Origin: an uncultured Sterolibacteriaceae bacterium
Lineage (GTDB): Bacteria; Pseudomonadota; Gammaproteobacteria; Burkholderiales; Rhodocyclaceae
Assembly: GCA_937888595.1 (NCBI GenBank)
Contig: CALARK010000007.1
Coordinates: 1 to 64,000, forward strand
Reading direction: 5' to 3'
Length of the DNA: 64,000 bases
The notes under the pieces are model-generated. The model ran no database searches and was not told where the DNA came from. It saw only the letters and a program-made list of their open reading frames with translations. Made by a program: the position numbers and the translations under genes. Of the stretch, positions 52,355-61,939 are shown one piece after another (positions within the stretch are counted from its first letter, which is position 1; each line of letters opens with the position of its first letter).

Positions 52355-53887
52355 ATGAGCCTCGATCCGCTGCCCGTCGCCCGTCACCAGGGGGGCGACC
52401 TCGCCCTCCTGCCTGCGCTTGCCAACCGCCACGGGCTGATCACCGGTGCGACCGGCACGGGCAAGACCGTCAGCCTGCAAGTGCTGACCGAACGCTTCTC
52501 GGCCATCGGCGTGCCGGTGTTCCTGGCCGACGTGAAGGGCGACCTGTCGGGCCTCGGCGCGGCGGGCAAGGCCTCGGACAAGCTGCAGAAGCGCCTCGAC
52601 CTGCTCGGCGTGACCGACTGGCAGCCGCGCGCCAACCCCGTGGTGTTCTGGGATGTCTTCGGCACCGCCGGCCACCCCGTGCGGGCGACCATCTCGGACA
52701 TGGGCCCGCTGCTGCTGTCCCGCCTGCTGGCCCTCAACGACACGCAGGAAGGCGTGCTGCAGATCGTCTTCCGCGTTGCCGACGATGCCGGCCTGCTGCT
52801 GCTCGACCTCAAGGACCTGCGCACAATGGTGCAGCACGTCGGCGACAACGCCGCGCAATTCAAGACGCAATACGGCAACATCTCGGCCGCCAGCATCGGC
52901 GCCATCCAGCGCGGCCTGCTGGCCCTGGAGGGCCAGGGCGGCGACCGGTTCTTCGGCGAGCCGATGCTCGACATCGCCGACCTGATGCAGACGCAGGGTG
53001 GCAAGGGCGTCGTCAATATCCTCGCCGCCGACCAGTTGATGAATTCGCCCAAGCTCTACGCCACCTTCCTGCTGTGGCTGCTGGCGGAACTGTTCGAGCA
53101 GCTGCCCGAGGTTGGCGATCTGGAGAAGCCGAAGCTCGTCTTCTTCTTCGACGAGGCGCACCTGCTGTTCGACGAAGCGCCCGCGGCGCTGGTCGACAAG
53201 GTCGAGCAGGTCGTGCGGCTGATCCGTTCCAAGGGCGTCGGTGTCTATTTCGTGACGCAGAATCCGCTCGACGTGCCCGACAAGGTGCTCGGCCAGCTCG
53301 GCAACCGCGTGCAGCACGCGCTGCGCGCCTTCACGCCGCGCGACCAGAAGGCCGTCAAGGCGGCGGCCGAAACGATGCGTGCCAACCCGGCCTTCGACGC
53401 GGCGGCGGCGATCACCGAACTGGGCGTCGGCGAGGCGCTGGTGTCCTTCCTCGACGAAAAGGGCCGTCCGCACATCGTCGAGCGCGCCTTCGTGCTGCCG
53501 CCGGCCTCGCGCCTCGGCCCGCTGACGCCGGAAGAGCGCGAGGCCGCGATCCGCGCCTCGGACATCTACGGCCATTACGAGAAGACCGTGGATCGGGAGT
53601 CGGCCTACGAGAAGCTGGCCGGCCGCGTACCGCAGGAAGGGGCGCCGCAAAAAGTCGGCGCCGGCGGGACGGCCCCGGCACCCGCCGCCTCTTCCCCATC
53701 GGGCGATGCAGAAGCCGAAGGCGGCGGCAAGATCAACGAGATCCTCTTCGGCCGCACCGGCCCGCGCGGCGGGCAGTACGACGGGCTGGTCCAGACCATG
53801 ACCAAGACGGTGGTGCGCACCATCGGGTCGCAGGTCGGGCGCCAGATCGTGCGCGGCCTGCTCGGTTCGCTGCTCGGGCGCCGCTAG
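52355..53887 (+). CDS. HerA-like ATPase (DUF853)
   Basis: A 510-residue ATPase of the DUF853/HerA helicase-like family, function unclear. Walker A is GATGTGKT (31-38), followed by VPVFLADVKGDLSGLG; Walker B is LVFFFDEAHLLF (near 262), and VYFVTQNPLDVPDKVLGQLGNRVQHALRAF holds the sensor and Arg-finger region. A dispersed repeat encodes KVGAGGTA (about 432-439) in an Ala/Pro linker before the C-terminal FGRTGPRGG and a Gly/Arg-rich end. A good ribosome site precedes ATG 52355. The 121-base gap before it must hold both divergent promoters. Confidence 0.88.
   Translation: MSLDPLPVARHQGGDLALLPALANRHGLITGATGTGKTVSLQVLTERFSAIGVPVFLADVKGDLSGLGAAGKASDKLQKRLDLLGVTDWQPRANPVVFWDVFGTAGHPVRATISDMGPLLLSRLLALNDTQEGVLQIVFRVADDAGLLLLDLKDLRTMVQHVGDNAAQFKTQYGNISAASIGAIQRGLLALEGQGGDRFFGEPMLDIADLMQTQGGKGVVNILAADQLMNSPKLYATFLLWLLAELFEQLPEVGDLEKPKLVFFFDEAHLLFDEAPAALVDKVEQVVRLIRSKGVGVYFVTQNPLDVPDKVLGQLGNRVQHALRAFTPRDQKAVKAAAETMRANPAFDAAAAITELGVGEALVSFLDEKGRPHIVERAFVLPPASRLGPLTPEEREAAIRASDIYGHYEKTVDRESAYEKLAGRVPQEGAPQKVGAGGTAPAPAASSPSGDAEAEGGGKINEILFGRTGPRGGQYDGLVQTMTKTVVRTIGSQVGRQIVRGLLGSLLGRR
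53650..53673 (-). repeat. 24-bp dispersed repeat, copy 14 (in HerA-like gene)
   Basis: Perfect consensus. Encodes KVGAGGTA in an Ala/Pro linker. Confidence 0.92.
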
Positions 53888-53892
53888 GCAAG

Positions 53893-54792
53893 GTGAGCGC
53901 CGGTCGCGATCACAGCGTCGGCCTGCTGCTGGCGGTCGTCGCCGCCTTCGGCTTCTCGTTCAAGGCGATCCTCGTCAAGCTCGCCTATCCCTATGGCGTC
54001 GACGCGATCACCTTGCTCGCCCTGCGCATGGCCTTCGCCCTGCCGGTCTTCCTCTGGGTTGGCATCGCCGTCTCGCGCGGTGCGCCGACATTGTCGCGGC
54101 GCGACTGGCTGGGCGTCGTCGCCATGGGGCTGGCCGGCTACTACGCCGCCAGCGTGTTCGACTTCCTCGGCCTGCAGTACATCTCCGCCGGCCTCGAGCG
54201 CCTGATCCTGTTCACCTACCCGACGCTGACGCTGGTCTTCGGCATGGCGCTGTCGCGCCGCATGGCCAGCGGACGGGAAATCGCCGCACTCGCATTGTGC
54301 TACGCCGGCATCGGTGCCGCCTTCTGGCACGACCTCGAGTTCGCGGCCGATGCCTCGGCCATCTGGCTCGGCAGCGGCCTCGTCTTCGGCTCGGCCCTGT
54401 GCTACGCCATCTACCTCACCGGCAGCGGCAGGCTGATCGCGCGGCTCGGCACCTCGCGCTTCGCGGCGCTCGCCACGCTCGTTTCTTCAGCAGCGGTGCT
54501 CGGCCACTTCTTCGCCACACAGCCGGTGGCGGCGCTCGTCCAGCCCTGGCCGGTCTATGGCTACGCCCTGGCGATGGGGCTGTTCTCGACCGCGATGCCG
54601 GTCTTCGCCCAGTCGGCGGCGATCCGCCGCCTCGGTAGCGCTCGCGTCGCACTGGTCAGCATGCTCGGCCCGCTGGCCACCATCGGCTTCGCCGGCTGGC
54701 TGCTCGACGAACCGCTGTCGCTGGCGCAACTCTTGGGGGCCGGGCTGGTCATCGCCGGCGTCGCCCTGGTGAGCCGGCGCAGTGCGGCCTGA
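53893..54792 (+). CDS. EamA/DMT family permease
   Basis: A 299-residue membrane protein with about ten helices (GLLLAVVAAFGFSFKAILVKLAY start, then LQYISAGLERLILFTYPTLTLVFG and SVALVSMLGPLATIGFAGWLLDEPLSL-like second repeat end). Substrate unknown. The GTG at 53893, 5 bases after the HerA-like gene, is the best start; the open frame further upstream is a shadow of that gene. A stem GCCCCGG/CCGGGGC follows at about 54801-54829 without a T-run. Confidence 0.82.
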   Translation: MSAGRDHSVGLLLAVVAAFGFSFKAILVKLAYPYGVDAITLLALRMAFALPVFLWVGIAVSRGAPTLSRRDWLGVVAMGLAGYYAASVFDFLGLQYISAGLERLILFTYPTLTLVFGMALSRRMASGREIAALALCYAGIGAAFWHDLEFAADASAIWLGSGLVFGSALCYAIYLTGSGRLIARLGTSRFAALATLVSSAAVLGHFFATQPVAALVQPWPVYGYALAMGLFSTAMPVFAQSAAIRRLGSARVALVSMLGPLATIGFAGWLLDEPLSLAQLLGAGLVIAGVALVSRRSAA

Positions 54793-54866
54793 CATTACCC
54801 GCCCCGGGGATTGCCAGTCCAGCCGGGGCATGCCATGATCGCCCCCTTGCGCTGCCTGATCAGACA

Positions 54867-56852
54867 ATGATTTCCCCCCTCACACGCCTCCTGCCGCTGC
54901 CCCTCCTGATGCTTCTGCTCGGAAGCGGCAGCGGCATGGCGGCCGATATCTCGGAAAAGGACTACTTCACCGAACTACCCGAAGTGCTGACAGTAACGCG
55001 CCTTGCGCAGCCACTCAGCGAAACGCCCGGCGCAGTGACCATCATCGACCGCGAGACGATCCGGCGCTCGGGGGCTCGTGAACTGGTAGATGTGCTGCGG
55101 CTGGTGCCGGGGTACATGGTGGGGGGGTGGTCGGGCGCCAATCCCGCAGCTGCGTACCACGTACCGCTGGATGACTACGGTACCCGAAACCTGGTCATGG
55201 TCGATGGACGCTCCGTCTACTCGTCCTTCCTGATGGGAGATACCCATCGCGGCATGATGATGGTTCCCCTCGAAGACATCGAGCGCATCGAGGTGCTCCG
55301 CGGTTCGAACTCCGCGGCCTATGGCGCCAATGCGATGTTCGGGGTGATCAACATCGTCACGCGTCACAGCGTGGATAGCCACGGGATGGAACTGGCAGTC
55401 ACAGGTGGGGAAGGGGGCATCTGGGACAATCGTGCCCGCATCGGCTGGGGCGATGCTGCCGCCAGCTTTCGGATTTCCGCAGAGCGCCGGCATGACAGCG
55501 GCTATGCGCAGGCTTACGACGACAAGACAGTCAGCCAGTTGCACTTCCGCGCCGACTTGCGGCCTGCCGCAGATCAGGAAATCTTCCTCGCTGCCGGGGT
55601 GGCTGAGCAGTCTGCCGGGGATGGATTTCCCGGCGCATTCAACAATGGAAATCCGCAACGTAATACTGGCTGGCATGACTACTATCTGCAGGGGGCCTGG
55701 CAACGGCAGTTATCCCCTACCGAGCAGATCAAACTGTCTGCCAGTTACGATGAGGAGTCGATTCGGGACAACTATCCCTATCAACTCTCGCTGGCGCCGC
55801 CGGTCGTATTGCAAACCGTGTTGATCGACTTTGGCGGACGTGCGCGCCGGCTCAATCTCGAGTTTCAGCACCAGCGGGCCCTGAACGACGAATGGCGTGG
55901 CGTGTGGGGCGCGGGCTACAAATACGAAGAGGCAGTGTCGCCGCCGCTTTATTACACCCGTGACCCGGTATCGCTGAACGAGAAGCGCCTGTTCGGTTCG
56001 CTCGAGTGGCGACCGAATTCACGCTGGCTTTTCAATGCCAGTGCGTTCTGGGGGGATCACAGCCGCAAGGGAAGCTATTTCATGCCCCGGCTCATGGCCA
56101 ATTTCCATGTCTTGCCGGAGCATACCCTGAGGGCGGGGGTGACCAGATCGTCGCGCATGCCCAACCTTTATGAACTGGCTTCTGACAGGCGCTACGACAC
56201 GGTGCTTGGGCAGTTGCGCTATGACACAGCTACCGGGCAGGTGGATCCGGAAACGCTGGAAACCGAAGAACTGGGCTACTTTGGGGAGTTCCGTGCGGCA
56301 CGCATGACGCTCGATGTGCGCGCCTACCGCGAGCGGATGTATGGCGTGATCGATACCCGATGCATCGTCTGGGGGTGTGGCGGGCTGGGTGTCGACTACG
56401 TGAATTACCGGGACCTGGAAACGCGCGGCGTCGAGTTCCAGTTGAGATGGAAACCCTTTGCGGGCACCGAAGTCTGGCTCAATCATAACGATCAGCGTTT
56501 CGACTGGACCCGGGACCGCTATAACCCGGGCTTTGTCCACCGCCAGCATGTGCCGCCACGGCGCAATTCGACATTGGCGCTGTTCCAGAAGCTGCCCGGC
56601 AATATCGATCTTTCGCTTATCTATTCCACCACCACCGAGATGACGTGGCGTGACCTGGAAAGAAGCCTGCGCCCCATCGGTCGCACCGATCTTCGCATCG
56701 CCTACCCGTTCAGGATGGGGTCGACACGCGCGGAAGCATCCTTGACTGTTCAGGCTTTGGGAGGGGGCTATGTGGCGTCCTACCCAAGGACGAACTTCCC
56801 CTCCTTGTCCTTCGAGCGCCGTGCTTTCGGCACCCTCAGGCTGGAATTCTGA
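54867..56852 (+). CDS. TonB-dependent outer-membrane receptor (first)
   Basis: A 661-residue receptor. Signal peptide to about residue 25, plug domain with LSETPGAVTIIDRETIRRSGARELVDVLRLVPGY (by position 50-85), NLVMVDGRSVY, IERIEVLRGSNSAAYGANAMFGVINIVTR, then a beta barrel ending LSFERRAFGTLRLEF with terminal Phe. It imports an unknown ligand with TonB energy. Its sequence looks somewhat less GC-rich than its neighbours. The stop overlaps the next gene's ATG, so receptor and binding protein are translationally coupled. Confidence 0.92.
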   Translation: MISPLTRLLPLPLLMLLLGSGSGMAADISEKDYFTELPEVLTVTRLAQPLSETPGAVTIIDRETIRRSGARELVDVLRLVPGYMVGGWSGANPAAAYHVPLDDYGTRNLVMVDGRSVYSSFLMGDTHRGMMMVPLEDIERIEVLRGSNSAAYGANAMFGVINIVTRHSVDSHGMELAVTGGEGGIWDNRARIGWGDAAASFRISAERRHDSGYAQAYDDKTVSQLHFRADLRPAADQEIFLAAGVAEQSAGDGFPGAFNNGNPQRNTGWHDYYLQGAWQRQLSPTEQIKLSASYDEESIRDNYPYQLSLAPPVVLQTVLIDFGGRARRLNLEFQHQRALNDEWRGVWGAGYKYEEAVSPPLYYTRDPVSLNEKRLFGSLEWRPNSRWLFNASAFWGDHSRKGSYFMPRLMANFHVLPEHTLRAGVTRSSRMPNLYELASDRRYDTVLGQLRYDTATGQVDPETLETEELGYFGEFRAARMTLDVRAYRERMYGVIDTRCIVWGCGGLGVDYVNYRDLETRGVEFQLRWKPFAGTEVWLNHNDQRFDWTRDRYNPGFVHRQHVPPRRNSTLALFQKLPGNIDLSLIYSTTTEMTWRDLERSLRPIGRTDLRIAYPFRMGSTRAEASLTVQALGGGYVASYPRTNFPSLSFERRAFGTLRLEF

Positions 56853-57799
56853 TGCCAAGGTACCTACGCATAGCCGTCGCCGCAGCTTGCCTGCTGTGTA
56901 TGACTTTGGTATATGCGCAGGGCAGCCAGCCGCGTATCTGGGTGGCGCTGTCGGAGGAGGGGGGGGCGTATGCCGAAAGTGCGGCGGTGCTGCGCGCCGA
57001 GCTGGCGGATCGCACCAATCTGGTCGTTGGGAAGTGGCCGTCATTCTTTGTCGACCGATGGGCACCCCCCGATCTCCTGATCACCGTCGGCATGGCGGCG
57101 TTCGAAGGCGTGTTGCGCGACCTGGACAGCCGTGGCCCGGAGTGGGCCGGCATCCCGGTGCTGGCAACCCTGCTGCCGCGTTCCGGATACGAGGCGCAAC
57201 TGAAGGCAGCCCGGAAAACGGGACGACCGATATCCGCGGTGGTTCTCGATCAGCCGGCGGAACGGCAGCTTGCGCTGATTGCCCGGGCGCTGCCCGACCG
57301 ACGACGGGTCGGGGTGCTGGCCGGCTCCAGGTCGCAGGCGCTGCTGACGGAACTTCAGCGGGCGGCGGCATCCCGGAAGCTCGGGCTGGAGGTGATTGCC
57401 GGCGTGGCCGCGCCGGAAACGCTCTTCCCTGCCCTGAAAGGCGTGCTGGATACCGCCGATGTGATTCTCGCGATCCCCGATTCGGCTGTCTACAACGCCG
57501 GCAGCTTGCAGAACATCCTGCTGACGACCTATCGGGCGCGGGTGCCGCTGGTGGCCTTCTCGCCGGCCTATGTCAAGGCGGGAGCGATACTCGCCGTGTA
57601 TTCGACGCCTGCGCAGGTGGCACGGCATGCGGCTGGCATCGTGCGTGACTGGCAGGCGGGGGGCGTCCTGCCCGCGTTGCAGATGCCGGCGGAGTTCGCC
57701 GTCGTGGCCAATCCCAAGGTGGCCGCTTCGCTGGGGATCGGACTGGATGACGCAGTCGAAATTGCCGAGGATATGAGGAAGGGAGCGGCCGGCAGATGA
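56852..57799 (+). CDS. PF04392-type periplasmic binding protein (first copy)
   Basis: A 315-residue exported protein with a signal peptide (IAVAAACLLCMTLVYA) and the layout of ABC-type substrate-binding proteins of the TrpX/PF04392 group: PISAVVLDQPAERQLALIARALP, RVGVLAGSRSQ, ILAIPDSAVYNAGSLQNILLTTYRARVPLVAFSPAYVKAG, and VVANPKVAASLGIGL. No ABC permease or ATPase gene is nearby, so it probably acts as a ligand sensor or carrier with the receptor rather than in transport. Clear paralogue of the 59853 gene. Confidence 0.82.
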   Translation: MPRYLRIAVAAACLLCMTLVYAQGSQPRIWVALSEEGGAYAESAAVLRAELADRTNLVVGKWPSFFVDRWAPPDLLITVGMAAFEGVLRDLDSRGPEWAGIPVLATLLPRSGYEAQLKAARKTGRPISAVVLDQPAERQLALIARALPDRRRVGVLAGSRSQALLTELQRAAASRKLGLEVIAGVAAPETLFPALKGVLDTADVILAIPDSAVYNAGSLQNILLTTYRARVPLVAFSPAYVKAGAILAVYSTPAQVARHAAGIVRDWQAGGVLPALQMPAEFAVVANPKVAASLGIGLDDAVEIAEDMRKGAAGR

Positions 57800-57839
57800 T
57801 CCATTGCGGCCAGGGTTGGAGTAGAGGCTGGGAGGGGGC

Positions 57840-59843
57840 GTGAAGGTCGTTCAACGAAGTCTGCTGGTCGTGGCGCTGCTCGCCTGCGCGACGCACGCAC
57901 AGTCGGAAGACGAGGTGATGCAGCAGATCCGGGAGATGAGTCTCGAAGAACTGATGACGACCACCGTCACGATTTCGACGAGTACGAAGCAGACGCTCTC
58001 GAAGGCGCCTGCGGTGGTTTCCGTTCTCACGGCCGAAGCTATCCGTGCGACGGGTACGACCAACCTCATGGAGATCCTGCAGGGGGTGCCCGGCATCTAC
58101 GTCAAGACCAACCTGTTCGGCTTCAAGCCGCTGATCAGCTTTCGCGGCGCTTCGGGGACCAACGTGCTGCTGATGATCAATGGCGCGCCGGCCAAAGATC
58201 TGGTCTGGTCGCCGGGCATTTTCTGGAAAGGCGTTCCCGCCAACATGATCGAGCGCATCGAGATCATCCGCGGACCGGGTTCGGCGCTCTACGGGTCCGA
58301 TGCGTCCGCCGGCGTCATCAACGTCATCACCAAAACCGCCGGCAGCATCGATTATGCCGAGGCCGGTCTGCGTGTCGGCAGCTTCGATACAGGTGCCGCC
58401 TGGTTGCAACATGGCATGCAATGGAACGGATTCGATATCGCCCTGACGGCCGATCTGTCCACGACCGATGGTCACAATCCCTTTATCCGGAGGGCGTTCG
58501 GCAACACCAGCGGTCGGGCTGACTACGGTTATGAAAGCCAGGATTGGCATCTGTCGGTTGCGCGGGGGAACTGGCGCATGCTGCTCGATCATTACCGCCA
58601 CGACGATGTCGCCATCGGCCTCACCGGTGGCGCGGTGCTGGATCCCCAAACCCGTGCAAACGACAGCCTCAGCAGCTTGGCCCTGCTCTATGCTGCTCCG
58701 GAATTCGCCGACCACTGGGCGCTGAATGGCGAATTCCGCTACCGCGACATGGAATACACCTCGGGCAACGGCTACTTCGAGGGGATTCCCGCCTATGCCA
58801 ACCTCAAGCAGGAAAGCTCAGCGGAGCGCCGCTGGAATTTCGAAGTCAGCGCCTTGTACTCGGGTATCCGCGATCACTCGCTGCGTGTCGGGGGGGGCTA
58901 CGTTGAGCATGATCTGTATGCTTTTACACAGGTCCTCGATGGCGTGTCGAAGGTGATCGATAACGGGGATACCTACACTTTTCTACCTACCGCCGTGGTA
59001 CCTGCCACCTCGGTCGCCCCCCACAGGCGCAAGAACCGCTACTTCTTTGTCCAGGATATCTGGAGCTTTGCTCCGGACTGGGAGCTGACCGCAGGCGTGC
59101 GCTACGACCATTACTCGGATTTCGGTCGCACGCTCAATCCGCGGCTGGCACTGGTCTGGCAGACAACGGACCGCTTCACGACGAAGCTGATGTATGGCCA
59201 GGCATTTCGCGCACCCTCCTATCTGGAGCGCTACGTCACGACCGCCGCCAACCCGCCCAATCCGTCGCTACGCCCGGAAAAATCGAAAACCCTCGAGTTG
59301 TCGTTCGCCTGGCGGGCCACGCGGGATCTCAGACTGGGCACCAACTTCTATCGTTTCGATCGCCGAGAAGTCATCGCGCCGAGTCCGCCGGTCAGCGGCC
59401 AGTTTTCCAACCACGATCGCTTCGTCACAAGCGGCATCGAATTCGAGGCGCAGTGGCAGGCGCTGAGCAACCTGCGGCTTGCGGGCAACCTGTCGCACAT
59501 GAAGAACGAGGACGTGACTTCGCCGTTGCGCGATGTCGCGCTGCCCCGAACGCAGGCCTATGTGCGTGTCGACTGGGCATTCCAGCCGAAATGGAACTGG
59601 AATCTGCAGATGAACTGGTTCGGATCCCGACCGCTGCCTGCGGGCGATTTGCGGTCACCCCAGGGCGCCTATGCGCTGGTTGATACCACCATCCGCTATT
59701 ACCATGGCAGCGATTGGGAGTTCGCCGCATCGATACGCAACCTCCTTGACGAGGATGCTGCCGAGTATTCAAGCACGCGGCTCTGGTACAACCTGCCCCT
59801 GCCTGGCCGCAGCGCTTTCGTCGAAGCGCGCTACAAGTTCTAG
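57840..59843 (+). CDS. TonB-dependent outer-membrane receptor (second)
   Basis: A 667-residue receptor of a different subfamily from the first. Signal peptide (VVQRSLLVVALLACATHA), a SLEELMTTTVTISTSTK segment typical of receptor N-termini, plug with LSKAPAVVSVLTAEAIRATG, ILQGVPGIYV, IEIIRGPGSALYGSDASAGVINVITK, and a barrel ending RSAFVEARYKF. Starts at GTG 57840 after GGGAGGGG. Ligand unknown. The next gene begins 9 bases after its stop. Confidence 0.92.
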   Translation: MKVVQRSLLVVALLACATHAQSEDEVMQQIREMSLEELMTTTVTISTSTKQTLSKAPAVVSVLTAEAIRATGTTNLMEILQGVPGIYVKTNLFGFKPLISFRGASGTNVLLMINGAPAKDLVWSPGIFWKGVPANMIERIEIIRGPGSALYGSDASAGVINVITKTAGSIDYAEAGLRVGSFDTGAAWLQHGMQWNGFDIALTADLSTTDGHNPFIRRAFGNTSGRADYGYESQDWHLSVARGNWRMLLDHYRHDDVAIGLTGGAVLDPQTRANDSLSSLALLYAAPEFADHWALNGEFRYRDMEYTSGNGYFEGIPAYANLKQESSAERRWNFEVSALYSGIRDHSLRVGGGYVEHDLYAFTQVLDGVSKVIDNGDTYTFLPTAVVPATSVAPHRRKNRYFFVQDIWSFAPDWELTAGVRYDHYSDFGRTLNPRLALVWQTTDRFTTKLMYGQAFRAPSYLERYVTTAANPPNPSLRPEKSKTLELSFAWRATRDLRLGTNFYRFDRREVIAPSPPVSGQFSNHDRFVTSGIEFEAQWQALSNLRLAGNLSHMKNEDVTSPLRDVALPRTQAYVRVDWAFQPKWNWNLQMNWFGSRPLPAGDLRSPQGAYALVDTTIRYYHGSDWEFAASIRNLLDEDAAEYSSTRLWYNLPLPGRSAFVEARYKF

Positions 59844-59852
59844 ACGTTCGAC

Positions 59853-60794
59853 ATGCCGCGCTGGATCGTCCGCGTCGTCATTGCCTGCCTGCTGGCCATC
59901 GCGCTGGCAGGGCCGGCCGCGGCGCAGTCGCAGGTCTGGGTGGCGCTGGGCGGCGAGGACGGGCCTTACGAGGAGATGGCGGCGGTATTGCGTGCGGAAT
60001 GGCGGGATCGCCCGCTGCTGATCGCTCCTTGGACCGCCCTTGCGGAACGGGCGGGACCCCCGCCGGACCTCGTCGTGGCCGTCGGCGCGGCGGCCTTCGA
60101 GGGCATGCTCAAGAACCTGCAGAAGCGCGGTCCGGCCTGGGAGGCGGTGCCGCTGATGGGCACGCTCCTGCCGCAGCTCGCGTACCGGACCACGCTCGAG
60201 AGGTTGCAGCCCGTGCGTCGCCCCGTATCCGCGGTCGTCCTCGACCAGCCGTTTCAGCGCCAACTGGACCTGATCCGGGATGCCCTGCCGTCGCGTCCGC
60301 GCGTCGCCGTGCTGGCCAGCCCGCAGACCCGCCCGTTGCTGAAAGCCCTGGAGCGCGAAGCGCAGGGGCGCGGCATGCAATTGATTGCCGCCCGGGAGAT
60401 TGACCGGGCAGAGGATATCTTTCCCGCGCTCAGGCAGGCCCTGGAGCAGGCGGATGTCCTCCTCGCCCTCCCCGATACGCTGATTTACAACGGCAGCAGC
60501 CTGCAGAACATCCTGCTGACGACCTATCGGGCCCGCGTGCCGGTGGTGACGTTCTCGCCGGCCTATGTCAAGGCGGGCGCATTGCTGGCCGTCTATTCCA
60601 CACCGGCACAGGTGGCCCGGCAGGTGGTCAGGAAACTCGCTCAATGGCGGCCCGGCCAGCCGTTGCCCGAACCGTCATCTCCCGGCGAGTTCGCCGTCGT
60701 CGCCAATCCGCGGGTGGCGTCATCCCTCGGCATCGGCCTCGATGATGCCGTGCAGATCGCCGGGGATCTGCGTGCCGCCGAGGGGAGGCGCTGA
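59853..60794 (+). CDS. PF04392-type periplasmic binding protein (second copy)
   Basis: A 313-residue exported protein with a signal peptide (IVRVVIACLLAIALAGPAAA) and the same architecture as the 56852 product. Shared stretches include VWVALGGEDGPYEE versus IWVALSEEGGAYAE, RRPVSAVVLDQP, and SLQNILLTTYRARVP. The pair is a tandem duplication that has since diverged. No transporter subunits nearby. It ends 2 bases before the diguanylate cyclase, which suggests a functional link. Confidence 0.82.
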   Translation: MPRWIVRVVIACLLAIALAGPAAAQSQVWVALGGEDGPYEEMAAVLRAEWRDRPLLIAPWTALAERAGPPPDLVVAVGAAAFEGMLKNLQKRGPAWEAVPLMGTLLPQLAYRTTLERLQPVRRPVSAVVLDQPFQRQLDLIRDALPSRPRVAVLASPQTRPLLKALEREAQGRGMQLIAAREIDRAEDIFPALRQALEQADVLLALPDTLIYNGSSLQNILLTTYRARVPVVTFSPAYVKAGALLAVYSTPAQVARQVVRKLAQWRPGQPLPEPSSPGEFAVVANPRVASSLGIGLDDAVQIAGDLRAAEGRR

Positions 60795-60796
60795 CC

Positions 60797-61939
60797 ATGG
60801 TCCGTCTCGGCTTCCGTGGTCGTCTGCTGCTCGGTGCGGTGTTGCCGGCGCTGATGATGGTGCTGGTGCTGGAAACGGTCTTTCTCGATCGCTACCGGGC
60901 GGATATCGAGCGCTCCTTCCTCGAGCGCGGCAAGGCGATTGCGCACCAGCTGGGTGTGGCAGCCGAATATGCGCTCTTCAGCGGCAGCTTCGATTCGCTC
61001 GACCTGCTGGCCACGGGGGTGCGCGAGAGCGATAGCGACATCGTGTCGATCAACATCCTCGACCGCAGCGGCCGGCGCCTGGCGGGCGACGGGCTCTGGC
61101 CGCGCCACCGGCTGTCGCTGGAGGATCGCCTGGTCGTGGTCAGCGATGAAGCGCATGTCACCATCCAGGCGCCGATACGCCAGACCGCGCTGCCGCTGGA
61201 AAACGAGTTGTGGTCGGGCAACGGCAGCACGGCAGCGAAGCAGCCGGTCACCGGTTATGTCGTCGTCGAGATTTCGCGCGACCAGATCAACGAGCGCAAT
61301 GCCGAAATGCTGCGCATCACGCTGGCGATCGTCCTGGCCGGTCTGCTGCTGGCCAGCTGGGTGTCGGCGCGCATTGCCGGCGACGTGCTGCGCAAGCTCG
61401 AGACCGCCAGTCGCGAGCTGACGCGCCAGAAGGAGGCGGCCGAGGCGCTGGCGCGTACCGATGTCCTGACGGGCCTGGCCAACCGCCGTGCGTTCGACGA
61501 GGCGGCGCAGCGTGAAATCCGGCGCGCCGTGCGCTACGGCGAGCCGCTGGCCCTGATCATGACGGATATCGACCGCTTCAAGGCCATCAACGATACGCAC
61601 GGCCACCATGCCGGCGATCAGGTGCTGGTGAGCTTCGCCCATACCCTGCGCGCCGCGGTGCGGGAGGTGGACCTCGTCGGCCGCTGGGGCGGCGAGGAGT
61701 TCGTCATCCTGATGCCGGGAACGGATATCGAAGAGGCGCAGCAGGTGGCGGAACGCATGCGGCAGGCAGTCGCGGCCGCACCGGCACACTACGAAGACGT
61801 GGACTGCAGTTACACCGCCAGTTTCGGCGTGGCGGTTTTCAGGTCCGACATGCCATCGCTCGATGCCCTGCTGGGCACCGCCGACCAGGCGCTCTATCGC
61901 GCCAAGGAAAACGGCCGCAACCGCGTCGAGACAGGCTAG
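60797..61939 (+). CDS. Membrane diguanylate cyclase with periplasmic sensor
   Basis: A 380-residue inner-membrane protein. Helix at about 6-28, a periplasmic CHASE8-like sensor domain (about 29-170, FLERGKAIAHQLGVAAEYALFSGSFDSLDLLA), a second helix (LRITLAIVLAGLLLASWVSAR region), a short HAMP-like linker, and a GGDEF domain with GGEEF at 298-302. The inhibitory I-site RxxD (R289, D292) is five residues upstream, so product inhibition is expected. It should make c-di-GMP in response to a periplasmic signal, possibly from the binding proteins encoded before it. Confidence 0.9.
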   Translation: MVRLGFRGRLLLGAVLPALMMVLVLETVFLDRYRADIERSFLERGKAIAHQLGVAAEYALFSGSFDSLDLLATGVRESDSDIVSINILDRSGRRLAGDGLWPRHRLSLEDRLVVVSDEAHVTIQAPIRQTALPLENELWSGNGSTAAKQPVTGYVVVEISRDQINERNAEMLRITLAIVLAGLLLASWVSARIAGDVLRKLETASRELTRQKEAAEALARTDVLTGLANRRAFDEAAQREIRRAVRYGEPLALIMTDIDRFKAINDTHGHHAGDQVLVSFAHTLRAAVREVDLVGRWGGEEFVILMPGTDIEEAQQVAERMRQAVAAAPAHYEDVDCSYTASFGVAVFRSDMPSLDALLGTADQALYRAKENGRNRVETG

